Positions 9,485-18,029 are shown, counted from the stretch's first letter. The stretch: 64,000 nt of DNA from JBGTFE01 sp036403235 (GCA_036403235.1 DASWRI010000071.1:96127-160126), one strand, 5' to 3'. Notes: generated by a model not told the origin, from the sequence alone. Numbers and translations are program-made.

Positions 9485-9556
9485 AAAAGTGAAAAGTGGT
9501 AAACGTTAAGTGGTAAGTAATTTCAATTTACCACTCATCACTTAACACTTACCACT
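9485..9556. repeat. Heptamer-array palindrome between HU and HIT genes
   Basis: Left array AAAAGTG twice, GTAAACG, TTAAGTG, GTAAGTA; right array TTACCAC, TCATCAC, TTAACAC, TTACCAC. Arms 9495-9512 and 9539-9556 match at 16 of 18 positions. The right end touches the HU stop codon, so the hairpin probably terminates or trims the rpsA-HU transcript. Confidence 0.75.
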
Positions 9557-9830
9557 ATTTATTAATAATTTCTTTAAGTTCTTTACCGGGCTTAAAGTAG
9601 GCGACGCGCTTAGCGGGAATTTTGACGGACGCGCCGGTTTTCGGATTACGTCCCTGACGCGCGTTGCGCTGGCGAACGCGAAAACTGCCGAAACCGCGCA
9701 GCTCGATTTTCTCGCCCTTGTTTAAGGTGCTGATAATGCTGTCGAAAATAATCTCGACCAACTGCTCGGCATCTTTCTTAGTCATTTCCGCTTCATTGGC
9801 AACTCTTTCAACTAAATCCGCTTTTGTCAT
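9555..9830 (-). CDS. HU/IHF family nucleoid DNA-binding protein
   Basis: 91 residues, the usual length. The sequence starts MTKADLVERVA and contains the DNA-binding arm GFGSFRVRQRNARQGRNPKT with the intercalating Pro region, ending in the typical AYFKPGKELKE. HU bends DNA and compacts the nucleoid. GAGG precedes the ATG. It lies 48 bp downstream of rpsA on the same strand without an intervening strong terminator, so the two are probably cotranscribed, as often seen for rpsA and ihfB-type genes. Confidence 0.95.
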   Translation of the reverse strand: MTKADLVERVANEAEMTKKDAEQLVEIIFDSIISTLNKGEKIELRGFGSFRVRQRNARQGRNPKTGASVKIPAKRVAYFKPGKELKEIINK

Positions 9831-9878
9831 CTATGTTTCCTCACTGTTAAAACCCTGATTTACTGCAAAACTTAATTA

Positions 9879-12302
9879 TTAAGCTGTTTTTTCTTCGGTG
9901 TGCCCGTTCGCTTCGGCATCCTCGGCAACGGCTTCGTCTCTCGCTTCCGCAGTTTCCGATGCGGATTCAGCCTCGCCTTCCGCGTCGCTTAATGCAGGAG
10001 CTTCAGTCGTGTCCGGGCCGGAAGTTTCCGTATCGGTTTCAGAAGTCGTATCGGGCGCGTCTTCGGTTTCCGCAGGAGTCGCCTCGGCATCGCTCGCCGG
10101 TTCCGTTTCGGCCGCCGCCGGAGCTTCGGTTGTTGCTTCCGTTTCAGAAGTCGTTTCATCCGCTTCCGAAACTTCGGTTCCGGCACTTTCGACAGACGCA
10201 CCGGCTGATTCTTCAGTAGAGTCTGCCGCCGAATTATCTTCCGCAGTTTCGGCAGTTACCGTCTCGGCGGAAGCTTCACCGGCTTTGTCCTCTCTCGCGT
10301 CGATTTCTCCGCTTTCCGCATCGGTTTCAGATTCCTCGCCCGTCGAAGCTTCTGCGGCGGCGGCTCTTTCCTGCATTTTCAAAGCCTTTCTTTCCTTTTT
10401 CGAAAGACGCGGCTCGTCTTTGGCCGGTTCTTCTTCCGCCGAACCGCGGCCGAATTTCAGATTGGCCAATTCGCCCAAGCTTGCCATTCCGCCTTTTGCT
10501 TCGGTCGAATAAGCGCGTGCATCAATGACGGGCGCTTCTTCGCGACCGACGGCGCGCGCCGAAAGTCCGATTTTCTGGTCGTCGTGCTCGATACGCAGAA
10601 TTTTGAAATCCATTTCCTGACCGAGTTTGACGACGTCTTCCGGTTTCTCGACCCGTTCTTCGGAAAGCTCGGAGATATGACACAAGCCTTCGAGTTCGTT
10701 TCCGAGTTCGACAAAAACGCCGAATCCGGCAAAGCGCGAAACTTTTCCGCGAACGATGTCGCCCGGTTTGTGCGTCGCGACAAATGTTTCCCATTCGCTC
10801 GGCGCGATGTCTTTCATCGAAAGCGACATCCGGTGTCCGGCGCGGTCGATGCTCGTGATAATCGCGTCAACTTCCTGGTCTCTGGTCAGAACGTCGCGCG
10901 GATGTTTGATTTTCTTCGACCATGAAATGTCGGAAACGTGTACGAGTCCGTCGATTCCGTCCTCGATTTCGACAAACGCACCGAAATCGGTGATATTGCG
11001 AACTTTTCCGTGAACGCGGTCGCCGACATGATAACGGTCGCCGATGGTTTCCCAGGGATTCGGCATCAACTGTTTCATGCCGAGACTGATACGATGGTCT
11101 TCCGAATCGATTCCGAGCACCTGAACTTCGACTTCTTCACCCGTTCGAAGCAATTTTCGCGGGCTTTTGCTGCGCTTCGACCAGGACATTTCCGAAACGT
11201 GCACAAGGCCTTCGATGCCCGGTTCGAGCTCAATAAACGCGCCGTAATCGGCGACGCTCGAAACTCGTCCTTTGATGCGCGCGCCGACCGGATAAAGTTC
11301 CGGCACGGTCTGCCAGGGGTCGGGAATAAGCTGTTTATAGCCGAGCGAAACTTTTTCCTTTTCGCGGTCTAATTTCAAAACTTTGACCTGAACGTTTTCG
11401 CCGACTTTTAATAATTCACCCGGATTTTGCAGTCTGCCCCATGACATATCGGTCACGTGAAGCAGGCCGTCGATACCGCCGATATCGACAAAAGCGCCGT
11501 ATTCGGTTAAATTTTTGACCGTTCCTTCAATCACGTATCCTTCCTCGATTGCGCCGAGGGTTTCGCCTTTTTGCTTGTTGACGACTTCGTCGGTCAAAAC
11601 TTTGCGCGAAAGCACGATATTGTTGCGTTTGCGGCTAAATTTGATTACTTTGGCCTCGATATCCTTACCTTTGTAGGAATCGAGATTACGAATCGGTCGC
11701 GAATCAATCTGCGAGCCGGGCAAAAACGCTTCGACGCCGTTGATGTCGATTCTCAAACCGCCTTTGGTTCGGTCAATCACGCGTCCAGTTATCGGCGTTT
11801 CATCGTTGTAAGCTTTTTCGATTACGTCCCAGGCCTTGCGGCGCAAAGCGTCGTAGCGCGAAAGCACCGGCGGCGCGTCGCCCGTGTGGATGCTGCGGAT
11901 GACGACTTCAACCTGGTCGCCTTCTTTGACCGTAACTTCGCCTTCGGGTGAAGTAAATTCTTCGAGCGGAACGGCGCCTTCGGACTTGTAGCCGAAATCA
12001 ACCAAAACGCCCCGGTCGGAGACGCCCACGACTTTGCCTTCGACCAGCTCGCCCGAATGATAGATGGTTTGGTCTTGCTCGAATTTTTCGAGAATCGCGC
12101 CAAAATCGATTTCATTCGCGTTTTGATGGTCTTCACCTTCGTTTTCGTCCGCCTGCGGAGCCGCAGCTTCGGCGGGCGCAGTTTCGCCTGCTGTTTCCGT
12201 CGCCGCCGGAGCTTCGACCACAGTCTCTTTATTTGTTTCCTCGATTGCCGAAGCTTCGTTTTCGTTCGCGTCTCCGGTTTCGTTTATAACCTCGTTAGCC
12301 AT
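9879..12302 (-). CDS. rpsA: 30S ribosomal protein S1 with long acidic C-terminal tail
   Basis: 807 residues; typical S1 proteins have about 400-580. Six S1 RNA-binding domains run from about residue 75 to 580, with repeated GAFVDIG-G-IDGLLHVTDMSW-type cores in domains 3-5 and a variant in domain 6. An acidic Ala/Glu/Thr linker forms the first 60 residues. After residue 590 follows a tail of more than 200 residues made almost only of Ala, Glu, Ser, Thr and Asp, interrupted by a short Lys-rich block (SKKERKALK). S1 brings mRNA to the 30S subunit. The tail resembles other acidic disordered tails and has no recognisable domain. A perfect promoter and long leader lie upstream. Confidence 0.96.
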   Translation of the reverse strand: MANEVINETGDANENEASAIEETNKETVVEAPAATETAGETAPAEAAAPQADENEGEDHQNANEIDFGAILEKFEQDQTIYHSGELVEGKVVGVSDRGVLVDFGYKSEGAVPLEEFTSPEGEVTVKEGDQVEVVIRSIHTGDAPPVLSRYDALRRKAWDVIEKAYNDETPITGRVIDRTKGGLRIDINGVEAFLPGSQIDSRPIRNLDSYKGKDIEAKVIKFSRKRNNIVLSRKVLTDEVVNKQKGETLGAIEEGYVIEGTVKNLTEYGAFVDIGGIDGLLHVTDMSWGRLQNPGELLKVGENVQVKVLKLDREKEKVSLGYKQLIPDPWQTVPELYPVGARIKGRVSSVADYGAFIELEPGIEGLVHVSEMSWSKRSKSPRKLLRTGEEVEVQVLGIDSEDHRISLGMKQLMPNPWETIGDRYHVGDRVHGKVRNITDFGAFVEIEDGIDGLVHVSDISWSKKIKHPRDVLTRDQEVDAIITSIDRAGHRMSLSMKDIAPSEWETFVATHKPGDIVRGKVSRFAGFGVFVELGNELEGLCHISELSEERVEKPEDVVKLGQEMDFKILRIEHDDQKIGLSARAVGREEAPVIDARAYSTEAKGGMASLGELANLKFGRGSAEEEPAKDEPRLSKKERKALKMQERAAAAEASTGEESETDAESGEIDAREDKAGEASAETVTAETAEDNSAADSTEESAGASVESAGTEVSEADETTSETEATTEAPAAAETEPASDAEATPAETEDAPDTTSETDTETSGPDTTEAPALSDAEGEAESASETAEARDEAVAEDAEANGHTEEKTA

Positions 12303-12558
12303 TTAAATCTATATAAATTTCCTTTTTTAAAAGTAACTATTCAAAATAAAGCGTAAAATCCGCCGCTATCCTGCCCAAGCAGTGTGATACATTTGACTTA
12401 GCTTAACAGTCAATTATAACCACAAAACGATGCAGTTGGAAAGAAGACCAAGAAATTGCCACTAAATTTTGTTGCGTTTTTTTTTGAAATAGAGAGATAA
12501 GGCATTTACTTTTAGCTTCACTTCGGCGCATCGAACGCTTGATTTGGATAAAACTAGA
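12303..12558 (-). promoter_or_regulatory. Long 5' leader of rpsA
   Basis: About 250 nt between the predicted start point near 12552 and the rpsA ATG. It is AT-rich, with AAGGAA at 12316-12321 as the likely ribosome binding site. A second promoter is possible inside it: TATAAT on the minus strand at 12418-12413, overlapping TTGACT at 12413-12408, which has TATCAC 18 bp downstream. S1 represses its own translation in E. coli, so an autoregulatory leader is plausible; no such structure is proven here. Confidence 0.5.
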
Positions 12559-12586
12559 ATTATACGCGTAAGCGACTATATGTCAA
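12559..12586 (-). promoter_or_regulatory. Consensus sigma-70 promoter of rpsA
   Basis: Read on the minus strand: TTGACA (12586-12581), 16-bp spacer, TATAAT (12564-12559). Both hexamers are perfect. It points at rpsA. The rest of the gap to 12697 holds nothing else except the AT-rich upstream region of the PhzF gene. Confidence 0.85.
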
Positions 12587-12697
12587 GACGATAAAGCATT
12601 TTATCTAAATAACATCTGGTTTTTCGTCAAAATCCAACCGAAGAAAATTTTTTATTTATTATTCACAATTTTTTGCCGATAGTTCATAATTCTTTTT

Positions 12698-13609
12698 ATG
12701 CGTGTTTATAACTTTTACCAGCTCGATGTTTTCACCGAAAAAGCGTTTCAGGGCAATCCGCTGGCCGTTTTCTCCGGCGGCGAGGATTTATCCGACGAGG
12801 AAATGCAGTCGATTGCCCGCGAGATGAATTTGAGCGAGACGGTTTTTGTTCTGCCGTCGGAAATCGCTCTCAAAAAACTTCGTATTTTTACGCCGATGCA
12901 GGAGCTGCCGCTGGCCGGGCATCCGGTTGTCGGAACATGGAATTTGCTGGCCAATCTGGGAATTACGCCGCAGCTCGAAAACGGCGTCGTCGAAATCAAG
13001 CAGGAGCTGAAATTAGGCGTCCTGCCGGTAGAAATCGAATTTCGCGACGCAAAACCGTTTCGAGTGACGATGACTCAGGGAAAATTTGAAGCGGGAGCGA
13101 TTATTTCGACGGCTTCCGAGGTCGAAAAGCTCGCCGCCGGGCTCGGACTTGAAATTTCCGATTTGGATTTGCGAGAAAGCTTACCGATTCAAGTCGTCTC
13201 GACCGGAATTAAAGCGCTCGATGTTCCAATTCGCTCGCTCGAAGCCTTGAGTCGCTGCCGCGTCAATTCATCACTCTTGAGCGAAGTTTATCAGGTACAC
13301 GGCGCGGTCGGGTGTTACGCTTTCACGTTTGAAACAAAAGAAGAAGATTCGCGCGTCCACGCACGCTTTTTCGCGCCCGCCGACGGAATTCCCGAAGACG
13401 CGGCAACGGGCAGCGCCGCCGGCTCGCTTTCGGGCTATCTGACGCATCACGGCGCGATTGACACAAACCGCTTCACCATCGAGCAGGGCGATTTCATGAA
13501 TCGACCGAGCCGAATCTTTGCTGAAATTACGAGCGAAAAAGGAAATATCGAAACGGTAAAAATCGGCGGAAGCTCTGTTATCGTGGCAAAAGGCGAAGTG
13601 TTTTTTTAA
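12698..13609 (+). CDS. PhzF family isomerase-like protein
   Basis: 303 residues, the family length. The diaminopimelate-epimerase-like fold is shown by the opening YQLDVFTEKAFQGNPLAVF, the active-site Glu in MNLSETVF near residue 47, and the C-terminal EDAATGSAAG loop. PhzF proper isomerises a phenazine precursor; most homologues outside phenazine clusters have unknown substrates, and no phenazine genes occur here. It ends against a hairpin shared with pilT. Confidence 0.92.
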   Translation: MRVYNFYQLDVFTEKAFQGNPLAVFSGGEDLSDEEMQSIAREMNLSETVFVLPSEIALKKLRIFTPMQELPLAGHPVVGTWNLLANLGITPQLENGVVEIKQELKLGVLPVEIEFRDAKPFRVTMTQGKFEAGAIISTASEVEKLAAGLGLEISDLDLRESLPIQVVSTGIKALDVPIRSLEALSRCRVNSSLLSEVYQVHGAVGCYAFTFETKEEDSRVHARFFAPADGIPEDAATGSAAGSLSGYLTHHGAIDTNRFTIEQGDFMNRPSRIFAEITSEKGNIETVKIGGSSVIVAKGEVFF

Positions 13610-13614
13610 GGTCT

Positions 13615-13654
13615 AAAGTCTCAAGTCCAAAGTCAAAAAAAAACTTGAGACTTT
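13615..13654. terminator. Heptamer-array hairpin between phzF-like gene and pilT
   Basis: Perfect 12-bp stem, AAAGTCTCAAGT 13615-13626 with its complement at 13643-13654. The left side runs AAAGTCT, CAAGTCC, AAAGTCA on a 7-bp period. The genes converge here, so it can stop transcription from both sides. Confidence 0.75.
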
Positions 13655-13663
13655 GGATTAAAA

Positions 13664-14818
13664 TCAAATTCTCGAAATAAAATCCGAGACGTTGCCGACG
13701 CCGCTCATTTTTTCCATTTCTTCTTTGGCTTGCGTCGAAGCGTTCTGAATTCCGGCCAGACGCAGGCGAAATTCGTCCGGATTGGTCGAGCCGCGCAGAG
13801 CTTCTTCGAGCGTGATAAGACCGGATTGATAGAGATAAAATAAAGATTGGTCGAACGTCTGCATTCCGTATTGCGAAGTTCCGGCGGCGATGGCGTCGCG
13901 AACCTGCGTGGTTTTTTCTTCGTGCAAAATGTAATCGCGGATAAGCGGCGTCGAAATCAAGACTTCGACGGCCGGAACGCGTGAATTCCCTTTCGCCGAT
14001 TTCATCAGGCGCTGCGAAACGACGGCTTTCAAAAGTCCTGCCAGCTGAATCCGAATCGATTTTTGCTGATACGGCGGAAAGGCCGTGATAATGCGCGATA
14101 AAGTTTCGGAAGCGTCCAGAGTGTGAAGCGTCGATAAAACGAGATGCCCGGTTTCGGCGGCGACGAGCGCCGTTTCGATTGTTTCGAGGTCGCGCATTTC
14201 GCCGACTAAGATGACGTCCGGGTCTTGCCGCAGAGAGCCGCGCAGAGCTTCGGCAAACGAGCGCGTATCGACATCGACTTCGCGCTGCGTGATAAAAGAT
14301 TTTTTGTCTTTGTGAAGAAATTCAATCGGGTCTTCGATGGTGACGATGTGGCTGTTTCTGGTTTGATTGATGTAATCGACCATTGCCGAGAGCGTCGTCG
14401 ATTTTCCGCTTCCGGTCGTTCCCGTCACCAAAATCAAGCCGCGATTTTCTTCGGAAACTTTATTGAGAATCGGCGGCATACCGAGCTCGTTAAACGAGCG
14501 AATGTGGTCGGAGATGACGCGCGCGACGATGCCGATTGAATTTCTCTGCTGGAAAATATTGACGCGAAAGCGTCCGAGGCCGGAAACGCCGTAACCGATA
14601 TCGATTTCGTATGATTCCTTAAAATGCATTTTCTGCCGGTTTGACATCATCGAAAACGCCATTTCGAGCGTTTCGTCCTGCTGCAGACGGTTGACGCCCG
14701 ACACCGGGCGCAGCTCGCCGTTGACGCGAATTACCGGATAAGAACCCGCGCGCAGATGTAAATCCGACGCGCCGAAGCTCATCGCCATCTGTAATAAATC
14801 ATCAATTCTATTCGGCAT
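13664..14818 (-). CDS. pilT: Type IV pilus retraction ATPase PilT
   Basis: 384 residues. PilT is the hexameric secretion ATPase that depolymerises type IV pili and drives twitching motility. The N-terminal PAS-like domain (FGASDLHLRAG) is followed by a RecA-like core with Walker A GTTGSGKSTT, the Asp box, Walker B region and the His box (TGHLVLSTLHT). The C-terminus keeps the AIAAG-like retraction segment (DAIAAGTSQYGMQTFDQSL). It stands alone here, with no other pilus genes in the window. Confidence 0.96.
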   Translation of the reverse strand: MPNRIDDLLQMAMSFGASDLHLRAGSYPVIRVNGELRPVSGVNRLQQDETLEMAFSMMSNRQKMHFKESYEIDIGYGVSGLGRFRVNIFQQRNSIGIVARVISDHIRSFNELGMPPILNKVSEENRGLILVTGTTGSGKSTTLSAMVDYINQTRNSHIVTIEDPIEFLHKDKKSFITQREVDVDTRSFAEALRGSLRQDPDVILVGEMRDLETIETALVAAETGHLVLSTLHTLDASETLSRIITAFPPYQQKSIRIQLAGLLKAVVSQRLMKSAKGNSRVPAVEVLISTPLIRDYILHEEKTTQVRDAIAAGTSQYGMQTFDQSLFYLYQSGLITLEEALRGSTNPDEFRLRLAGIQNASTQAKEEMEKMSGVGNVSDFISRI

Positions 14819-14981
14819 ACGAAGATAAAATGAGTTTTTTCGCTTTTAATGGAAGTCGTTTATGTTTGTTTAAAATTTGCCAAACCGTCCTGAATTTGAT
14901 TTTAGCGTCATTCGGAGGGCGGCGTCAACATAATTTTAAAGCGAAAAACTAATAATGAACAGTGAATAATTTAAAACAAAC

Positions 14982-15015
14982 CACTTTTCACTTTTCACTT
15001 TTCACTTTTCACTTT
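14982..15015 (+). repeat. CACTTTT heptamer array in the lexA upstream region
   Basis: Four exact copies of CACTTTT (14982-15009) and a partial fifth, ending 11 bases before the lexA ATG. There is no Shine-Dalgarno between array and start. The same unit appears inverted and direct after lexA at 15664-15724. Copy-number slippage would alter promoter or leader spacing. Confidence 0.85.
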
Positions 15016-15026
15016 AAAATCAATCT

Positions 15027-15647
15027 ATGCAGACGCGAACCAGACGACAAAAGGAAGTGCTGGAAATCATTACCCGTTATATCAAAAATCACGGTTACGA
15101 GCCTTCGTATCAGCAAATCGCCCGTCAGCTCGGCGTTTCATCAAAAGCCGGAATCGCCAAACACATCAAATCGCTCGAAGAACAAGGTCTCTTGACGCGC
15201 AGGCGCGACAACGGAAAATTTAATCTCGAGCTCAGGCCGGAAGATTATTTGACAAAACTCGTCTGCGAAATCGACTGGCTCGACGTTCCGCGTGACGAAA
15301 ATCCAACGGAAGATTGGGAAGAAACGCCGCTTTTTGTGCCTCGTTTTATGCTCGGTTTTCAGGACGAAGAAAGAATCCGCGCTTTTCGCGTGACGGACGA
15401 CTCGATGTTCGACGAGCACATTCTCGAAGGCGATGTCGTTTTGATTGAAAAACGCGGCTACGCGCGCGACGGCGACGTGGTTGTGGCCATCGTCGGCGGT
15501 AAACGTGCGGTTCTCAAAAAATATTTTCGCGACGGCGCAAAAGTCGAGCTTCGCCCGGCAAATCCCGTTTACGACTCGATAATTCTTTCCGCCGATAAAG
15601 TTTCGATTGAGGGCGTCCTGCACAGCGTTTTGCGTCCGGCGCGCTAA
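15027..15647 (+). CDS. lexA: LexA-like repressor (S24 family) lacking the usual cleavage site
   Basis: 206 residues. LexA represses SOS genes and self-cleaves when RecA filaments form. An N-terminal winged helix (residues 1-65, TRRQKEVLEIITRYIKNHG opening) is joined to an S24 peptidase domain. The catalytic dyad is visible: Ser126 in DDSM and Lys164 in AVLKKYF. However, the Ala-Gly bond expected some 35 residues before Ser126 is absent; that stretch reads ENPTED, and the only nearby x-Gly is Leu109-Gly110. It may cleave at another bond or not at all. No clear LexA box was found. CACTTTT arrays flank the gene on both sides. Confidence 0.85.
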   Translation: MQTRTRRQKEVLEIITRYIKNHGYEPSYQQIARQLGVSSKAGIAKHIKSLEEQGLLTRRRDNGKFNLELRPEDYLTKLVCEIDWLDVPRDENPTEDWEETPLFVPRFMLGFQDEERIRAFRVTDDSMFDEHILEGDVVLIEKRGYARDGDVVVAIVGGKRAVLKKYFRDGAKVELRPANPVYDSIILSADKVSIEGVLHSVLRPAR

Positions 15648-15663
15648 AACGATAAGATAAGTA

Positions 15664-15724
15664 AAAAGTGAAAAGTGAAAAGTGAAAAAGATTCTTAACA
15701 CTTTTCACTTTTCACTTTTCACTT
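15664..15724. repeat. AAAAGTG/CACTTTT heptamer palindrome after lexA
   Basis: Three AAAAGTG units face about four CACTTTT units; 15666-15688 and 15702-15724 pair as about 23 bp with a 13-nt loop. It is probably the lexA terminator, yet the malic enzyme gene starts 16 bp later on the same strand. Confidence 0.85.
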
Positions 15725-15739
15725 AATTGAGTTGATTTT

Positions 15740-17179
15740 ATGTCAAATAATCCAACACCAAACGCAAGCTACAGCATGACCTTGCGTGTCAAAATTCATA
15801 ACCAGCCGGGCAAATTGGGCGAAATCACCACCGCCATCGGCAAAGCGGGCGGCGACATCGACGCGATTGACATCGTCTCGGTCGGCAAAGATTTTCTGGT
15901 TCGCGATATCACCGTCAACGCTTCGAGCGAAAAACACGACGAGGAAATTTTGCAGGCCATACGCAGCATCGACGGCGTCGAGGTCGTGCATACTTCCGAC
16001 CGGACATTTTTGATGCATCTCGGCGGAAAAATCGAAACCGTCTCAAAAGTTCCGCTCAAAACCCGCGCCGATTTATCGATGGCTTACACGCCGGGCGTCG
16101 CGCGCGTCTGCGAAGCGATTCACAAAGACCCGGAAAAAGCTTTTACCTTAACAATCAAAAAAAATACGGTCGCCATCGTCTCGGACGGAACGGCGGTTCT
16201 CGGTCTGGGCGACATCGGCCCGGCCGCGGCGATGCCCGTCATGGAAGGAAAAGCGCAGCTTTTTAAGGAATTCGGCGGCGTCGACGCGTTCCCGATTTGT
16301 CTGAACACGAAAGACCCGCACGAGATTGTCGAAACAATAAAAAATATCTCGGTCGCCTTCGGCGGCATCAATCTTGAAGACATTTCCGCGCCGAGGTGTT
16401 TTGAAATCGAAGACCGTTTAAAGAATGAGCTCGACATTCCCGTTTTTCACGATGACCAGCACGGAACGGCCGTCGTCGTGCTCGCGGCGCTGATAAATGC
16501 TCTGAAAATCGTCGGCAAACGAATGGAAGACATCAAAATCGTCGTCAACGGCGTCGGCGCGGCGGGCGTCGCCTGCACTAAAATCGTGATGGCGGCGGGC
16601 GTCAAAAACATCGTCGGCTGCGACCAGACGGGCGCGATTTACGAAGGCCGCTCCGAGAACATGAACTGGGTCAAGGATTGGTATGCGCGAAACACGAATC
16701 AGGACAAGGAAAAGGGCTCGATTCACGACGTCATCAAAGGCGCGGACGTTTTCTTCGGCTTGAGCGCGCCGGGCGTGATTACGCCGGAAGATTTAGAAAA
16801 TATGGCGGAAAAGCCGATTGTTTTCGCGATGGCCAACCCGATTCCCGAAATCATGCCCGAAGACGCCGCCGGACACGTCGCGGTGATGGCGACCGGGCGC
16901 TCGGATTATCCGAACCAAATCAACAACGTACTTTGTTTTCCCGGCATTTTTCGCGGCGCTCTGAATTGCCGCGCGTCGCGCATCAACGAAGCGATGAAGC
17001 TCGCCGCCGCCAACGCGATTGCCGGAATAATCGGCGAAGACGAGCTTTATCCCGATTACATAATTCCATCGGTTTTTGACCGCCGGGTCGGCGAAGCCGT
17101 CGCCAAGGAAGTCGAAGAAGCGGCTTACGCAACCGGAGTCGCGCGGCGCGACAGAGCGACATCGGAAAGCGAATTTTAA
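15740..17179 (+). CDS. NAD(P)-dependent malic enzyme with N-terminal ACT domain
   Basis: 479 residues. The enzyme decarboxylates malate to pyruvate, linking the TCA cycle with gluconeogenesis and NAD(P)H supply. Residues about 8-85 form an ACT domain (SMTLRVKIHNQPGKLGEITTA cut), which usually binds an amino acid or other effector. The malic enzyme core follows, with YTPGVA, the catalytic Lys/Asp region (DGTAVLGLGDIG, FHDDQHGTA) and the NAD-binding GVGAAGVA. The ACT fusion occurs in several Gram-positive and acidobacterial malic enzymes and suggests allosteric control. Confidence 0.93.
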   Translation: MSNNPTPNASYSMTLRVKIHNQPGKLGEITTAIGKAGGDIDAIDIVSVGKDFLVRDITVNASSEKHDEEILQAIRSIDGVEVVHTSDRTFLMHLGGKIETVSKVPLKTRADLSMAYTPGVARVCEAIHKDPEKAFTLTIKKNTVAIVSDGTAVLGLGDIGPAAAMPVMEGKAQLFKEFGGVDAFPICLNTKDPHEIVETIKNISVAFGGINLEDISAPRCFEIEDRLKNELDIPVFHDDQHGTAVVVLAALINALKIVGKRMEDIKIVVNGVGAAGVACTKIVMAAGVKNIVGCDQTGAIYEGRSENMNWVKDWYARNTNQDKEKGSIHDVIKGADVFFGLSAPGVITPEDLENMAEKPIVFAMANPIPEIMPEDAAGHVAVMATGRSDYPNQINNVLCFPGIFRGALNCRASRINEAMKLAAANAIAGIIGEDELYPDYIIPSVFDRRVGEAVAKEVEEAAYATGVARRDRATSESEF

Positions 17180-17192
17180 GTTTTTGTAAAAT

Positions 17193-17852
17193 ATGACGAA
17201 ACCAAAATTTTTGACATCTTCGGTCGAAGAAATCGCGAACACCATCACGCACGGTTTCGGATTAGTGCTGAGTCTCGTCGGGTTTGTGTTTCTGGTCGCG
17301 ATGGCGAGCGTCAGAGGCGACGTCTGGAACATCGCGAGCAGCGTCGTTTACGGCTTATCGCTGGTGATTTTATACGGCGCTTCGACGCTTTATCACGGCG
17401 CGACCGAGCCGAAGTTCAAACGAATTCTGCAGGTCGTCGACCACTGCTGCATCTATCTTTTAATCGCCGGAACTTACACGCCTTTTACACTGGTCGTCTT
17501 GCGCGGCACATTCGGGCAGAGTTTGTTTGCTTTTGTCTGGCTTTTCGCCATCGCCTGCATTTTGCTCAAAATTTTCTTCGGCAGCCGGTTTATGGTCGTG
17601 TCGGTAATTTCTTATCTGGTGATGGGCTGGATTGGAATCATTGCCGTCGGGCCGCTCCACGCCGCTCTCGGACTCGTTCCGATTGCGCTGGTCGTCGCGG
17701 GCGGAATCGCATACACTCTCGGCGTGATTTTCTTCGCCTGGGAAAGCATCCGGCATCATCACGCCATCTGGCACATTTTCGTTCTCGCGGGCAGCATTTT
17801 CCACTTTCTGGCGATTGCGATTTACGTCATTCCATACGCCGTCAAAACTTAA
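17193..17852 (+). CDS. Hemolysin III family membrane protein (PAQR/YqfA-like)
   Basis: 219 residues with seven predicted membrane helices. Family motifs are present: an N-terminal EEIANTITHGFG, STLYHGA in helix 2-3 with the conserved Ser and His, and HIFVLAGSIFHFLAI in the last helix. The three His residues form a zinc site in PAQR proteins. Bacterial members affect membrane lipid homeostasis; the name hemolysin is historical. It starts 13 bp after the malic enzyme gene, suggesting cotranscription. Confidence 0.9.
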   Translation: MTKPKFLTSSVEEIANTITHGFGLVLSLVGFVFLVAMASVRGDVWNIASSVVYGLSLVILYGASTLYHGATEPKFKRILQVVDHCCIYLLIAGTYTPFTLVVLRGTFGQSLFAFVWLFAIACILLKIFFGSRFMVVSVISYLVMGWIGIIAVGPLHAALGLVPIALVVAGGIAYTLGVIFFAWESIRHHHAIWHIFVLAGSIFHFLAIAIYVIPYAVKT

Positions 17853-17855
17853 TTC

Positions 17856-18004
17856 GGTGAAAATTCCGCGCACAGCAAAGTAATTTCCGCGGTCGTCAGT
17901 GGAAACCGCGCCGAGCTCAGAGTATTTTTCGCCAAGCCCGGAGTAATCTCCGCCAACCCCAAAGTAAACGGCGCGGTCGTCAATTACTCTGACGACCGCG
18001 CCGT
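17856..18004. repeat. Degenerate 21-bp tandem array with terminal hairpin
   Basis: Seven units of exactly 21 bp start at 17856, 17877, 17898, 17919, 17940, 17961 and 17982. Conserved positions are an AGTAA near the start of several units and a CCGC or CGCC core at positions 10-15. The last two units form a perfect 15-bp hairpin (17967-17981 with 17991-18005). No open frame spans it. It sits between convergent genes and could serve as terminator for both. Confidence 0.7.
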
Positions 18005-18029
18005 TGTAAAAAACCTGGACTCTCCGGAT

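Noticed and set aside
9898..10512. Plus-strand Ser/Ala-rich frame of 204 codons opposite the rpsA tail
   Set aside because: It mirrors the Ala/Glu/Thr-rich tail codons on the other strand; there is no ribosome binding site or homology.
12698..13609. Phenazine biosynthesis locus
   Set aside because: A lone PhzF homologue is common in bacteria without phenazines; no other phz gene is present.
17856..18004. CRISPR-like array
   Set aside because: Units are contiguous and diverged, with no unique spacers; no cas gene is near.
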